From positions 27,481,501 to 27,545,500 of the forward strand of contig JAVHKY010000003.1 of assembly GCA_035079385.1 (NCBI GenBank): a stretch of DNA of 64,000 nucleotides, written 5' to 3'. A model generated the notes under the pieces. It saw only the letters and a program-made list of their open reading frames with translations, was not told the origin of the DNA and ran no database searches. The first letter of the stretch is position 1. Every line of letters begins with the position of its first letter. Position numbers and translations under genes: made by a program. This document shows positions 49,015-63,795 of the stretch, one piece after another. The DNA is from Aspidiotus rigidus (taxonomy: Eukaryota > Arthropoda > Insecta > Hemiptera > Diaspididae).

Positions 49015-52000
49015 CTACAAATTATTTGGACCATTATGTTTGGTATTGTAATCGTCTACGTAACCTTTAAAACGTTTGATATCGTCTGCCGTAGTTTTGC
49101 AGCAGCCTCCAATAATGGATACTCCAAGATCTAACCATTCTGGAAGATAACTGTGTACAGGAGGCGATCCTTTCTTCTTGATCCAACTGAAATGATAGAT
49201 ACAAAATAATTATAATTCGAGAGATTTTTTTTCGCAAGCATTTTATTTTACCACTTATTTGAGATACTATGTAAGATATCGAGAGTACGAAAATTAGATG
49301 AAACTGACTTTTGATTCTCGAATATTGACTTCATTGTGAACGAATTCTCAACGTATTTTCAAATTCATCATTGGGGCCGGATAGCGCTAAGGTCGCGATG
49401 CATTTTTACCGAGCAGGGAGGAATTGAAAACGGGAGCCAAACTACGGCGGTTTTTGGGGAAAAAATCAAAATAACACTTGAATAAAGTAGGTTTGGCTTT
49501 CGTACATCCTATAAAAGATGTTCACAAATAAAAATTCTAAAAATTAGATGAGATGACAAAATTTTTAATTCTGCTTCATTCAAGAGTTATTCCAAGTTTT
49601 TCGCCTTAGTTTAGCTCCCGTTTTCAATTTCGGCAAAAATACCATCTTAGGTAAACAAACTACGCGCGTAATTAGCGATCCTAGCGGATAATAAAGTTGT
49701 AGTATGCAGAAAACCAATTTTGTTTAATCATAGCTATGCAGGGATAATAAGCCAATCGTCATTGGCTTAAATTTTGCTATTGGCTGAGAAGATTCCCAGC
49801 CAATAGCTTACGCTTGCGCTAGCGCTTTTTCCACATCCATTCGCTGCTTAAGCGCTTCAGATTGGCTTAAACTTCTTCTCTCAGTCAACGGCTTAAGCTT
49901 TTTATTGGCTGCTAAAGTGCTTGAAAGTGGCTGCTCAAGTGCTTAAACGTTTCAGATTATAGCTTAATCACTAATTAATCAGCTCATTTTCAGAATTCTC
50001 ACATTCTCACTGTTTTTTTTTTTTTTGAAAAAATAGAAAATTTACCCTTTCTTTTCTTTTTTAGAGAGAAAGACGAAAGATTGAAAAAAAAAGTCACAGT
50101 TTATTAGGAAAAAACAAAAAACAGAAATTCAAAATGAGGATCAGGGTCACACCTGCAATGACTCGATGAGAACTAGAAAGTAGAAACGCACGTTCTGCAT
50201 TTATGTGTGTTGGTTGTTGGCTGGGCTGGAATCTAAAAAGCAGCCATTCCTGATTGGCTATTGGCTGGCTATTAGCTTAATTGGAATATTGATTAGCTGC
50301 TAAGGACTAGCTTAAAAGCGGACAAAATATCGGCTACTTCTGCTACTTAAGCGCTTCACGGCTTAAACTTATCACCCCTGCAGTATTTGGACGGTAATAT
50401 GGAAAAACCAATAAAGTGACAATGACATAATCTGGAGAAGAGTAACTCTGTTACGTGCACAAGAAGTACTTTATTGTAAAATGTATTATTGTCACTCGGT
50501 AGGTTTCTGCATATTGCCGTCCATTTTATGATGATTGATGAATTAGAAGTTTACCTAATTGTGTGGTCAGACACTAATAAGACAGATGGACCAATTTGTT
50601 CAAGTAACAAATGAGATTAATGAAAGTATTAAATTCACAGTTGAAAACAGCATGAGACCAACAACTATTTGGACATAACACTCACACAGGAGAGTAACAG
50701 AACAGAATACAAAATTTACAGAAAGCCAACGCACACCAACACCATCATACCAAGGGACTCCTACTACTACCCCCGCACAAGATGGCGGCGATTCGGAATT
50801 ACGATTACCGAGCAATTTCTATCCTAAAGAATAACAAAGAGAAGAAGAAAGACCAACGGCCAACCTAGAGGCGTGGTTGAGGAGAGCTCTTGAGAAGATG
50901 GAAGCAAAGAAGAGAACAAGCAACGACGAAACGGAAGAACAGGATATGGGGAACTCAATTGGGGTCTACTAGCTTAGTTGTAATCAGTGCGAAGGCATCT
51001 TTATCAGTGAGATCGGGAGAAAGTTCAACATCATATCATCCTTCATACAACTCAGAACTTCAGCTTCCCTTTTAAAGAAAAGTTCTCTCTTGTTCCTGTA
51101 AACCCTGACGGAACAGACATTGAAAACGGACATTTTCAACCAGTACTTTCTCGAAAAATAGTCCTCTTAAATTTAAATACAGTAGTAAATTTGTTGTGAA
51201 ACTAAAGTGTGTGATTATAAAAATACCATTTATGAAGCGGGTCCCACTGTTCTTCATTATTTGGATAGGCGATGGTTGGAATAGGCGGACCCATCGTATT
51301 CGAGTCGCGAATTGTACTGATCAGAGGTGAAACCAGAGACGGATGTAGACAATTGACACCGATCGCGACCAACTGATCCTTATTCATGGACCACAATTTC
51401 CGCGCCGCTTGCCCGACTTCATCGCCAGCTGCCGTGTGTTTACTGTCCTATGCACACAGAGAAAAGGAATGATGAGTGAAGAAAAACGAGGATATCGAGC
51501 GCTCCGAGGATGCTGTATATATTCTCACTTTGCAAGTGAACGACACCCACGCTTTCTGATTGGGAAATTCGCGTAACAGTTCGACTAAAATCTCGGCTTC
51601 GGCGAGGGCGGGAATGGTTTCGATAGCCAAATAATCAACGCCAGCCTCGACCAAAGCCGACATACGAGGACGGTGCCAATTTTTGATTGTTTCTCGCGGC
51701 ACCTTTTTCACGTATTCGCCCCGATACTCGGAACCATCGTGTAAGCACGCGCCGTAAGACCCAACCGAGCCGGCTATCCTCACTGAGCCAAAGACCCAAC
51801 ATTCAGTACAAAATAAGTATCGAAATCAAGGAGTAGACGGAGTCGATATGTACCTTTTTTATCCGAATGTCTCGCGACATTTTCCAAAGCGATCGCTCTT
51901 TCAACGAAAAACACCGCATCTTTGATCAGTCTGTAACTATCGCAAGCGGACAATTCGAAATATTTTTGAAAACCGTCGACACTTGCTTGATATGTATTCG

Positions 52001-55000
52001 TTATGACGATTTCGGCGCCAGCTGCCGTGTATACAAGAAAGATAACAGATGAAATATACAAAAAGTGAACATGGAAAATAGCAGAGCTTTTACAATTCTA
52101 CTTAAGCGACCTTTAAAAAAATAATAATAATGATAAATATTATCGACTGATGCTCGAAATTTTATACAATAATTGAACTAACGCGGCACACTGACCAATT
52201 TGGTACACATACGGCGTCATGCAAAACTATATGTCATTTTGAAGGTACACAGCTTATTCATGATTGATAAGGATTCAACAATGGGAAAATGACATTAATG
52301 AGAATGACCAGAAAATTCACTGATTTTGACTTGAACCTCGGGAGTGAAATAATATCAGAGAATACATTTCAACGTGGTTTCAAAGTGGAACGTGACCAAA
52401 TGTAAAATCTGCTCTCTCCCCCTTTTATTTATATCAATCTAGTCAGGACGATTTGAACTAGTTTACCAACAAATAAAACTGTATACGAGTAAGAAAAAAG
52501 ATAGATATCTTCTCTTACGACAAATGGATAGCTCAGAAGAGAAGAAGGGAGGTACTCTCAAAAATATGAAGATGCAAAATTTTGCGGCGAAGTTTCAACA
52601 GTGATGGGAACTGATACTGAAATCAACATAAACTTTGAAAAACTCTTTTTAAATAGAAAATATAGATTTGAAACTCGGAATCGTTTCAATCGTGTACAAA
52701 TGTTAACGACCTAGGACGTCCTGATTTCTACGACATGAAAAACTAGACGAAAAATAGGGCAGACGTGGGTCGAATTATACCGTTATCAATAACACTTATC
52801 ACGGGCAAAACTGGCGATTGTGGCGAACATTACAATGGTATAATCTTTTAAGGTCACTGAGACTGGAATTGCTCAGCAGAAGATTGAACTTGGGAGTAAA
52901 AAGATCACAATAAATCATCTCATTCATAAATATTCTTCCTTTTTTCCTGAAAACTAAAGACAATTCCAATTTTTATTCAACCATATTTCAACACGATCCC
53001 ATTACCGACAGTCGAGGCACTCGACTAGAATACGAAAAAAATAAAAATATTAAATAGTTCCACGTTCTTACGTGAAACAACCGCATGACAGTTCTACAGC
53101 ATTTGCTCTAAAAAAATTACGATAAAAAGGAAGATATATTCTTACGTAAGAATAAAACAATATTTGCTAACACGAAATTTCCAAGAATTTACGTTTCGAC
53201 TATTTTTTGCGAGCATGGGCCGAAGGAAACGCACGACAGAGTTTTACACGTCTCAATACTCGGAAAAAGAAAAAGAAAGCAGATGCCACTGCTGCGACCT
53301 CCCACGATAAATAACGAAATAGGTATTTCTTTTTTTTGTCGCAAAAAGATAAAAAAAAAATTGTTTACGAGTGCTAAACACTTGATCCGTCTAAGTCGCT
53401 CGAGTGTTATTCAATAAATTTTTCGGTAATTTTTCCAACTCACGGTACAAATGAATGAGAGTAGAAGTTTGAACTATACTCGAATTAGTTGAAACTCCAC
53501 TCTACTATTATCAGTAAATATTTTGTGCACGTATTCTTTTCGAATACACTCGACCCCTTAGACCACATAATAAGAAGTACTCTAAAATTTTACACGATTT
53601 ACTCCCAATAATTTTCCATCTTCTTCAACTCTCTACTGTTGTTGTTCTCACACGATCCACAAGTAACTTGTCACATAATTACTCGATATTTTTCAGTTCG
53701 TTCGAGCGAACAGAGGAATGTTGACGATAATCTTAAACTTATAAGTGAGGTTTGCTACGCATGGGACTCAACACGCGCTGCACTCGCACGAGGAATTCAG
53801 AAAAAGAAACAAGAAAATTAGCAGCGTGACAGCGACGAAAAAATACGCACAAAAAGGAGAAAGAGAAAACTTTGGATTGTTTCCCAGTTTGCATGCATAA
53901 ATACCGTATTGCCAATATTAACGTAAACTTTTTCAGGCACATAATGTACAACACATACAGTATAAGTACAGACTATTAAGAAATAAAAACTATACAGCGT
54001 TTTTAGAACGCGATTTCTCGTTTTCTAATTTTGTCATGAGCACTGAATTTCTCGATTTTTTTCTTCCGTATCTTTTCGGACGTGTTGTCCTACATTAACA
54101 TCATCGTCGTTCCAAAAACGCTAATATTCTCACGAGACGTCGAGTCTCAAAAAATATCCTAAGGAATGAAAAACTAATTACAAGATAAAAAAAAATTCAT
54201 CCAAAGGAAATTCGAAAAGTAAATATATATGTACACGTACCTCAATGAATTAACACTCAAGTAGCTCTCTTACAAGGACACACTTCCTTTAGAGGCTCGT
54301 ACGATGAGTAAAATTTCTTGCAATAAAATGGTTTTGAAAACCTTCTTTATTAAATGATAAACATTCGCTCATCACTTATTCATTCTATAACAACCCATAT
54401 ACGAGACCTTCAAAATAGGGAAATGACTTTTAGCTACACATACATGTATAAGAAATACTTCGAAATATGCAACAGGAAATCATACGAACGCTGTGTTCAA
54501 AATCTGGATAGATCCACTTTTGACTTGCTTTCGCGAGTTTACGAATAGATCAAAACTGAATTGTCGGGACGACATTAATGTGCTAAAATAAGGCTAACGA
54601 ATGGCGAGACTAAGAGAGTTTCTTAGGGAACTGGAAAATATCCGATGGTATTATTTGTCAAAGAACGTTCGTGAACTTCATTCATTCAATTATTCATTCA
54701 TCAAAAAAGAAAAAAAAGAAACGTTCGAAAAATTACACTTGCGAATAAACACAAGCGTTCGACGAATAATAAACCATTCACTACTTTCGTGTCACATTTC
54801 GATCATTAGAATTTATCAATTTTTTTCAAAAAAAAAAGAAGACAGTTACTATTTCCATTATTCTTGTCAATTTTGTAAGTCTGCGAAAGAAAATTTCAAC
54901 GAAAACCAAAAATTAAAAATATCGATGAATGAGAAAATTAGGAAATTTTCAAGAAACACAGCATACGGATGATTTCGAGAAGGCAAAACTAATACTGAAA

Positions 55001-55867
55001 TTTTCCGGAAAAATCAAGATACCTTTCTTTCTTCGGATTTATACAATCCAGCAAACAGCGCTTGTAAAATGCGCTAATCGATGAGCCTAGAGGCCTACAG
55101 CAGAAGAACACTTTCTCAACATGCTTCGACAGATCTTGATTTTTCCTATTCACTCAAAAACTATTGCAGCGTTTTTTTTTTTTTTTAAATACACAATCAA
55201 TTTTTTACGAGTCCACCGGATGCACATTACCATGTCTGGTAATCTAGCTATAACAAATACAAAAAAGAAAAATTAATTTTTTTAAAAACGAAACCCAAAA
55301 AGGTATGATTCAGTCGTGCTCTAAATCACACTCGATCGTTTTTGTATTTTTGAATGCTCGACAATAGTAGAAAAGGACCATTAATGGTCCATTATGAAGG
55401 CCCGTCAACGCAATGTGCTGAAGAAGATAGCGTACAAGGAAAAATAGATTTTTCGATTGGTGTCGAAAAAAACATGCAAAAAGTAATTTATTCTGGATTA
55501 ATTGATTCAGCTAGTAATTTTAGAAATACTTTGTTATTCGAGTCACAATTATGCTGATTAAAAAAATTACTTTTGACGAAAATTCGAATGTGGAGGTATG
55601 CGTGTAAAAGAGACTCAGTACTCTGAGACGATAAACCAAAATGCTCATGGGCAGTAATATGGGCCATAATATGAGAATAAAGTACAAACCTCGGATATAA
55701 TCTCGATGTGTATTGACCACAGACGCTGGATCAGTGAAAAGAAATCGAGCACACCATAGTGGATGGTCAGCGTTTTCCGCCTGAGAATTGATGTTATGAT
55801 CAAGTTGCGAAGAAAAACCACCATCGAGCAACTTTACCGTATTATTTTTTGTCCAAGTATCATTCAT
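49015..55867 (-). CDS. Homocysteine S-methyltransferase
   Basis: Five coding exons: 55867-55690, 52021-51854, 51782-51529, 51447-51227 and 49186-49015, all GT-AG and in phase, giving 330 residues, the usual length for this family. The enzyme transfers a methyl group, typically from S-methylmethionine or S-adenosylmethionine, to homocysteine to make methionine in the cytosol. Seen in the protein: LLDGGFSSQL at residues 13-22, RAGAEIVITNTYQAS across the exon 1/2 junction, GSVGSYGACL, LAIETIP, VAIGVNC (Cys233) and LGVSIIGGCC (Cys302, Cys303). The three cysteines are the family's zinc ligands, so it should be active. A CAG-type 3' splice site just before the ATG suggests an upstream non-coding exon. 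Intron 1 is 3.7 kb; intron 4 (2.0 kb) carries two mobile-element remnants. A broken copy of exon 5 lies at 43891-44019. Confidence 0.92.
49739..50380. mobile_element. hAT-like element, TTAAGC-rich, 642 bp
   Basis: Termini CAGGGATAATAAGCC at the left and GGCTTAAACTTATCACCCCTG at the right (reverse complement CAGGGGTGATAAGTTTAAGC). The interior repeats TTGGCTTAA, GCGCTTxAxxCTTAA and similar motifs, like the nested element at 12214-12692. The 8-bp flanks (TAGCTATG and CAGTATTT) match poorly, so the insertion is old or the boundaries are slightly off. It sits in intron 4 of the methyltransferase gene, with no coding capacity. Confidence 0.62.
50530..51050 (+). mobile_element. Second Penelope-like fragment, heavily decayed
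   Basis: Plus-strand pieces in successive frames: VYLIVWSDTNKT (just after the palm motif), EINESIKFTVE, EYKIYRKPTHTNTIIPRDS (about 50703-50760), HKMAA (about 50775), and finally LSCNQCEGIFISEIGRKFN (about 50974-51030), the GIY-YIG endonuclease with its CxxC knuckle but with YIG changed to FIS. Order and motifs match Penelope-like elements, and the sequence is clearly different from the pair at 4612-7640. It lies antisense in intron 4 of the methyltransferase gene, next to the hAT-like element. Confidence 0.72.
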
Positions 55868-58370
55868 TTTGTTTCTGAAATGGCCTGCAACAATATCGAA
55901 AGTTACTCTAACTACGGAAAAGACGTTTCTTCAATACAACTTATTTTTATACAGGTAAGCAGCTTAAAAATCAATCTACTGATCTTACTACAATTTTTCA
56001 GACACTTTTAATTTGAAAACCATAGGGTCTACGTAAGAGCGAGGATTAAGAATGACGTGATAGAAAATTTCGAGAGCAATCTAATGACAACACGTACAGC
56101 TATCACCAATTATATTAGATTATAATAATCGTACGATACGGGGTATTGAAGATAGCCAGGCACTCCAGATAAGTATTAAACAAAGATTGTTTCTGTCTGT
56201 TCGGAATCATGAGTTACTTCACACAATGGTGCTCCACAACAAAAAAACGATGGTAGGTATAGTAGAATCAAATAAAGCCCGTCTATATATATTAAATTAT
56301 GAATAAAAAACATCACAATCGATCGAATAATAAATGAGCTTACTTTATCAGCGTTATTGTTTGTACTTCGGAACCCACAATGAACATATGAAAGAAGAGA
56401 GTTTTCAGCGATAAATATTCGAAGATCGAAGTACCAATTTGACAATAATCAGAGACTGCTTGACGTCTCACTGAAAAATGACGAGGAGTTGAGTAGTCTC
56501 AGCATCGTAATAACTGGCGACAATCACGAACAATCGACACTACGAATACTAAATAGAATAGAATAGATGAAGAACAACGTAAATATTCTGTGGTAGTAGT
56601 TGTAGTAGCTCAGCTGGTTATCTAGTAACTACGACTACGCGGGAGAGTGGCGCGGGAAACTGTGTGAAACTAGCGTAACTAGCGTTCTCGTTGGTAGAAC
56701 CTACGACTACCATTGTAAACTAAGGCTCATATTGTATGGGTATTTGTATCTGCCATTTTGTGTGCAAAAAGAATTTTCCCGCCTAATAATCGACAATAAT
56801 GCCTTTGAATTCTTCGTTGAAAATTCGTTCGGAATTGTCGCAGACATTTTGTTTTACTCACAGTTTTACTTTTTGGAATGAAACCATATTTTTATGATCC
56901 TTTTTTGTGGATGCAGTAATTTTGTTGCATGATAACTTTAGGCGGTATACCGAAGTCAATCTCTTTACAGCACACTGAGATCGGCCTTTCAGTTGTATAA
57001 TTTCTTGTCGTATTCTGCTGCTGTTGTTCACCTACTAATCACCTCTCGGCTTACAGCACTCTATTGATGTTTGCTGTTATAGTTTATCCCAGGTTTATCC
57101 GCTAGGATATGCCCTTTGGTAATAAGTATATGTGTTATGAGTACGTTAAAGACCCATCAACACTATGTCCAGCTGAGGAAGGTTGGAGAAATCCAACTTC
57201 ATCATGTAAATATTCGATCCACTTTTTGATTGTAAGTCATTTTTTCATTCTTGTAGTGGTTTAGTACGCATTGTGCAAGTTTCAGTAATACTCGTTTTGA
57301 TTTTCGATAGCAGACAACATGTCGAAGGCACTATTTGCAAATTGATGCTGCTTGCCACAATTGCAGCTCCTTTCCTTGCCGTCTATTTGAGTCATAAGTG
57401 GACACGACGAAATAAAGTAGAAGCCGAACATGCCTGGAAAATGAGGTTTGTTTCTTTCCTTCCCTTTTTCTATTTATTTTTTTACAGCATAAATTAATAA
57501 AGATGCAATTTTTTACAGTGTGATAGAAGAGTTCTTTCTTCTGCAATGTCGGAGCTGGACGATAAGGAACGAGTCACTTTTGCAGCGATCGCCGCGATCG
57601 TTTGAAAGATCTGCCTATGGAAAGATGAGCAAGGGTTGGTGGACACGTCCGAAAGAAAGTACCTAATTATTTCTTCAATGATACATTACACGTTCCGTAG
57701 AACGAATTTAAAGTCGGAATGTGATACTTTCTTTTTTCATGAGAATCCTTTTAATACGAAGGTTCTTCAGGAGTTATTCTACATATTTGAGATGAAATAT
57801 CGCAGCTATATAGCTTTGTTAGAAAATCATTGAAGGAGGAAACGCCGACATTGTTACAGTACGAAGACTAAATACGAAAATTTCTACTTCCAAAAAGATG
57901 ATTAGAAAAGTCGAACACCTCTCCAGCATCCTTGCGTCACCAATTTTATGTAGTGTGACGTTTAATTATTTGGTTTTATTATTTTTTGCAGAAAAATATG
58001 TAATTCATGGTGTGTTGGAGTTCACAGGAGAAAGTGAAGAAGAATAGATTGTAGTCAAGAAATGCAGAAAAACATTGAATGATAGACAAAGACATTGATT
58101 GAATGATGTGAAATGTCAACTTCTGTCTGTATATTTTAAGATTATTTCATAAAGAAGAAAGAATCACGCACTCTACTGGTCTTTTCCTTCTTGGTAACAG
58201 CAGAGAGTGCTTTGCTTTTCTCTTCGCGCCTCATCTAGAGTAAAAGTCGTTTGTAATGAAACTGACGCTTATATTTGTTGTTACTGAGTTCACGTGTTGG
58301 AAGAAGACAAATAACGATGCTCAACTTCAAGTGGTACCTGCCAATTCTTAATAATGAAGTTAGACAATTT
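55868..58370. other. Upstream of the methyltransferase gene; no gene called
   Basis: Includes the presumed promoter of the methyltransferase gene. On the plus strand, 57109-57231 (41 codons ending at a good GTAAGT) and an open frame at 57273-57445 with one hydrophobic segment look exon-like. Their phases do not join at any acceptor I can find, and the continuation near 57520-58050 has stops in every frame. They could be a decayed small gene. I cannot assign a function. Confidence 0.3.
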
Positions 58371-58379
58371 TAGTCTTTT

Positions 58380-58437
58380 TTTTGGGGGGGGGGAGAGGGG
58401 TGTTCCCCTTGTTCTCCCCTTCGTAAATCCGCCCCTG
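58380..58437 (-). repeat. Possible hAT-type terminus
   Basis: The reverse complement begins CAGGGGCGGATTTACGAAGG and continues into a C-rich then A-rich run. CAGGGGCGGATTTA is a common hAT end. I found no matching opposite terminus, so it may be a solo end. Confidence 0.4.
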
Positions 58438-58930
58438 AATTCCTAAAATATGAGATGTATGCTGTTGTCAAAGCTGAAGAAGTGAATGGTTTGTATGAAT
58501 TCCAGCGAATGACTGAAAACGGTAGAGGTCGTCTTTTTTCGTACCTCTAATTTCAGAAATAAAACCTGTAATCTGACCTATTCGCGATTGTTTGGGGAAC
58601 CAGGAAGATGTATGTTTGATCAACAACTCTTACTAGCTTAAATTTAAATAGATAGAATTGAGTAAGTATATTATGAGTTAGGAAGCAATAACAATTCGTG
58701 ACACCGTCTGTTTATTCTGAAAATACATGCACACTTACGTGCCGTGATATCATAAAAGTTTTATAACAAACGAAATTTCTGATCCTGAACACATGTGCTC
58801 ATTTCCAGGCTCTGGTTGAATAATCGTGCGCGATATGATGAATTCCCTGCCTGAACTTCTGTACGCATTTGAAGTATTTACCTATACTTGTGAAACGAGT
58901 ACAATTTTTTCAATTTATCTTGTCGTGATC

Positions 58931-59107
58931 CAAGAACCATCAGCATATCACCACTAAATTTAACTTCTTCCGCTCTGTCGAAGGATTGGAGCAAGGTTAC
59001 CACGCCCTATCCGGGGTTGTTGAAGCTCCACGTGGGACTGTGAGTTTGACCCAAGAATCATCGGCATACCACCACTAAATTTAACTGCTTCCGCTCTATC
59101 GAAGGAC
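58931..59107 (+). repeat. Direct repeat pair of about 57 bp
   Basis: CCAAGAACCATCAGCATATC + ACCACTAAATTTAACTTC at 58931 and CCAAGAATCATCGGCATACC + ACCACTAAATTTAACTGC at 59050, both continuing CCGCTCTxTCGAAGGA. The units are about 116 bp apart and one overlaps the left arm of the inverted repeat at 58981-59236. Confidence 0.75.
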
Positions 59108-59236
59108 GAGCATTGTTTCCTATATTCGAGAGTATAGAATAAGAAAACTACGATGATCGGAGGTCTTCAAATTCACAGTTCCACTTGGAATTTCAACATC
59201 CCTGGACAGGGCGTGGTAACCTTGCTCCAATCCTTG
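58981..59236. mobile_element. Foldback element with ~64-bp inverted arms
   Basis: Left arm AAGGATTGGAGCAAGGTTAC + CACGCCCTATCCGGGGTTG (58981-59043); right arm its reverse complement ending GGTAACCTTGCTCCAATCCTT (59172-59236), close to 90% identity by eye. The 130-bp interior has no coding capacity. No target duplication was identified. Confidence 0.75.
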
Positions 59237-59239
59237 GGG

Positions 59240-61964
59240 TGAACCTGCCTCAATACGGACAGACCAAAACTCCCCTACATGATTGCCACCAAGCAATGGC
59301 GCAGTACACTAGCTCGCGGTAGTAGAACATGTCCAGTTCAGAGATGTGAAATCTCCAGGAAGGACATGTGCACAGAAAATATTTAGTCAAGACAGGTTTT
59401 CTGAGAAATCTTAGGACAAATATCCGAATGTATCGATTAGAGGCAAAGGAGATAAGAAAATATTTCCACACTACCGACCCGAACACGAAGAGAAAAGTAA
59501 AAAAAAAACTATTGGGTTTTCCCACCCCCCGTCCCTAACATCTGAGTGAGTATCAAGGCATCACGCTTCGAAATACGAAGACAATTCATTTCCTTTCTCC
59601 GTTCCCTCCTACAATTTACACCATCATCACAAAAAGACAAATTTCATCCAGAGTCTCCAATTGGGTTCATATAGCTGCGGATATACTCTAAACAGGAGAG
59701 TGATAACGTCTCCCAACTCGGTGTTATTGAGTAATTCGTAATAATAACACTAACCTATAGGTACGGATACTCATATTTTAATGGATTTAAATCAAGCGCC
59801 ATCTGGAGATGAGATGATGGATCTTCACTACTACCGCAGACTGGACCAAACGTTGACCGAATGAAGCACGTGGTGAGGCGCTTGCTTTAGCCATATAATT
59901 TAACTGCTTCATTCAACCAGCGCCCGGTCCGTCCACGATAGTCGAGAAAGACTGTGCGTACAGTGATAATACAAAATAATCAGGTCTATCACAATCTATA
60001 CTCGTCGTTTCGGCGTAAGATATCGAAAATTGATTGACACATCTTGAAACTTTTGAACTGATAGCGCAGTAAAAGCATTATTTATGATAAATATGTATTC
60101 AGCCGTTCATCAGCTGCTTCTCGTTTGAACTTTGACACGCCTATCGAATATTCAACTTTGATCACTGCATAATAATTGTCGCAGTTCCTCAGTAGCTTTT
60201 CCAAGAAAACGACGAGTCATTTTCTTTGTAGAGTACGAGTTCGAAATTTTCTACGTTGAATTATTTTTGTATGTAAATAACAGTTCTAGAAAAGACGATC
60301 AATAAGCATAGAATCTTTTGCGAATTTACGATACAAAATTTTACGAGATTGCCAATACGAAATAACGACGAAAACCGTTATTTATAAAAATAACTTTATT
60401 ACACGATATGCTGCCATAAAAATACATAAAAATGAAATCATTCGAAAGCAAGAAAGGGGGAAAAAACAAATGCATTTCTGAAACATTGTTGAAATCAATT
60501 CGGTATAAATTGTTCAAACGGTACAGTTTGAAGATTCCTTCAAAGAATGAGTGTATTATGAAAATTGTAAAATCGAGAAGTACAAAGTTGTGTGATATTG
60601 TGATAACTACTTCTATAAGTATTATTATAACGATTATTATTATTATTACCATTATTATTATCATCATCGTCATCATTAAGAAAACGGGGGGAAAACAAAC
60701 ATGACGTCTATCATAGAAGATATTATTACGAGAAAACATGAACGTACAAATAAATGATTACGAAAATTGGGCAGAAAAAAAAGAGGAGGAAAACCACGAT
60801 TATATAAATTACAGTGAAGGCGCAGAATAGAGTTCGCGAAACAGAAGGGAAAAAAAAGGAATCGGGAGATTAAAATCGTCCTTTTTCGTGCGCTTCTGAA
60901 ATTTGAAAGATGAGAACGGTCAATCAAAATGTTTACACGTATAAATCGCACTGACTTCACCTGACCACTCAGGATCGCATTTATATCGTAAATCTAGAGA
61001 CAAGAGATCATGTTATTAGACACAATAGAAAAAAAAAAAAAAAAAAAAATTAAAAATTCTAAGAAAATACATATTTTACGTTTTACACTTAATACACAAA
61101 ACTTATGTACAAGACTTTAAACACAACACAAACACAATTATAATATGATGATATTAGCTTTTGGAACAAGTATGATGAAAATTATAATGGATTCGGGTAC
61201 GAAAAATCACCGCCGTCGAGTATAAATGAAACTGTTTTTCCAACAAATTTTTCATAAATAATAGTAGAACGTAGTAATAATAATGATAACAATAATGATA
61301 ATAAAATTAAAATTAATAATAAAAAACAAACTGTAAAACGGGACTAGTTACACATCAGTCGGTGATATGATGAAAAAAAAAGAAAAGAATCTCATGATTT
61401 CGTGGCTTGGTATTCGGTTATGACATACGTGTATGTGTTGTGTTAAATACAGGCACTGAAAAAATATAAATAACAAAGAGAGAAGAAAATTAAGGAGATG
61501 AGACTCGTGTACGTTCTGTTCCTAAATATTCTCCGCAGGAGAGAATAATGATTAAAAATATCGTGAAACACTCCGGTCACGTACGTACATAGATTTGCAG
61601 AAATACGTACATCATTAAAGTCTGAGTTCTTGTCCACGTAGTAAAATTAAATTGTAATTTCCATTATTTCAGCAGCAACTACGGTAAGAACATTATTGTT
61701 TTTGAAAAATTTATATACGATATAATGAAAAATATATTGCACCTAACTACCATTTTCCTTATAATATCTTTCGTAACTTTTACGCGTCCTAGGCAATTTT
61801 ATAATTTCAGGGCTCTAAGATAATTTAATAAATAGGTAATCATTACCATCTGATACTCAAAAATAGGCCTACGTAAGGTTTACGTACGAACAACACAATA
61901 GTAGGAAAATAAATAAAAGGTTTCTCAAGATAAAATCATCAAGTATTTAGCATTAAAAATAAGT
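59240..61964. other. 3' flank and probable 3' UTR of scalloped
   Basis: No coding exons seen. An ATT/ATC microsatellite lies at about 60614-60680 and an A run at 61029-61049. The right-hand part adjoins the scalloped stop codon and is probably its 3' untranslated region, but I cannot fix the polyadenylation site. Confidence 0.4.

Positions 61965-63795
<1,831 letters not shown>

Noticed and set aside
54601..54972. 123-codon plus-strand frame within methyltransferase intron 1
   Set aside because: AT-rich, no recognisable domain and no supporting splice or polyadenylation signals.
55354..55557. 67-codon plus-strand frame in methyltransferase intron 1
   Set aside because: Composition looks slightly protein-like, but there is no similarity, leader or splice context to support it.
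57109..58050. Possible spliced plus-strand gene with a hydrophobic exon
   Set aside because: The exon-like pieces do not join in phase at any acceptor seen, and downstream frames contain stops. Mentioned as an unresolved region only.
60341..60739. 132-codon minus-strand frame with Ile/Met runs
   Set aside because: Translation of the ATT/ATC microsatellite at 60614-60680.
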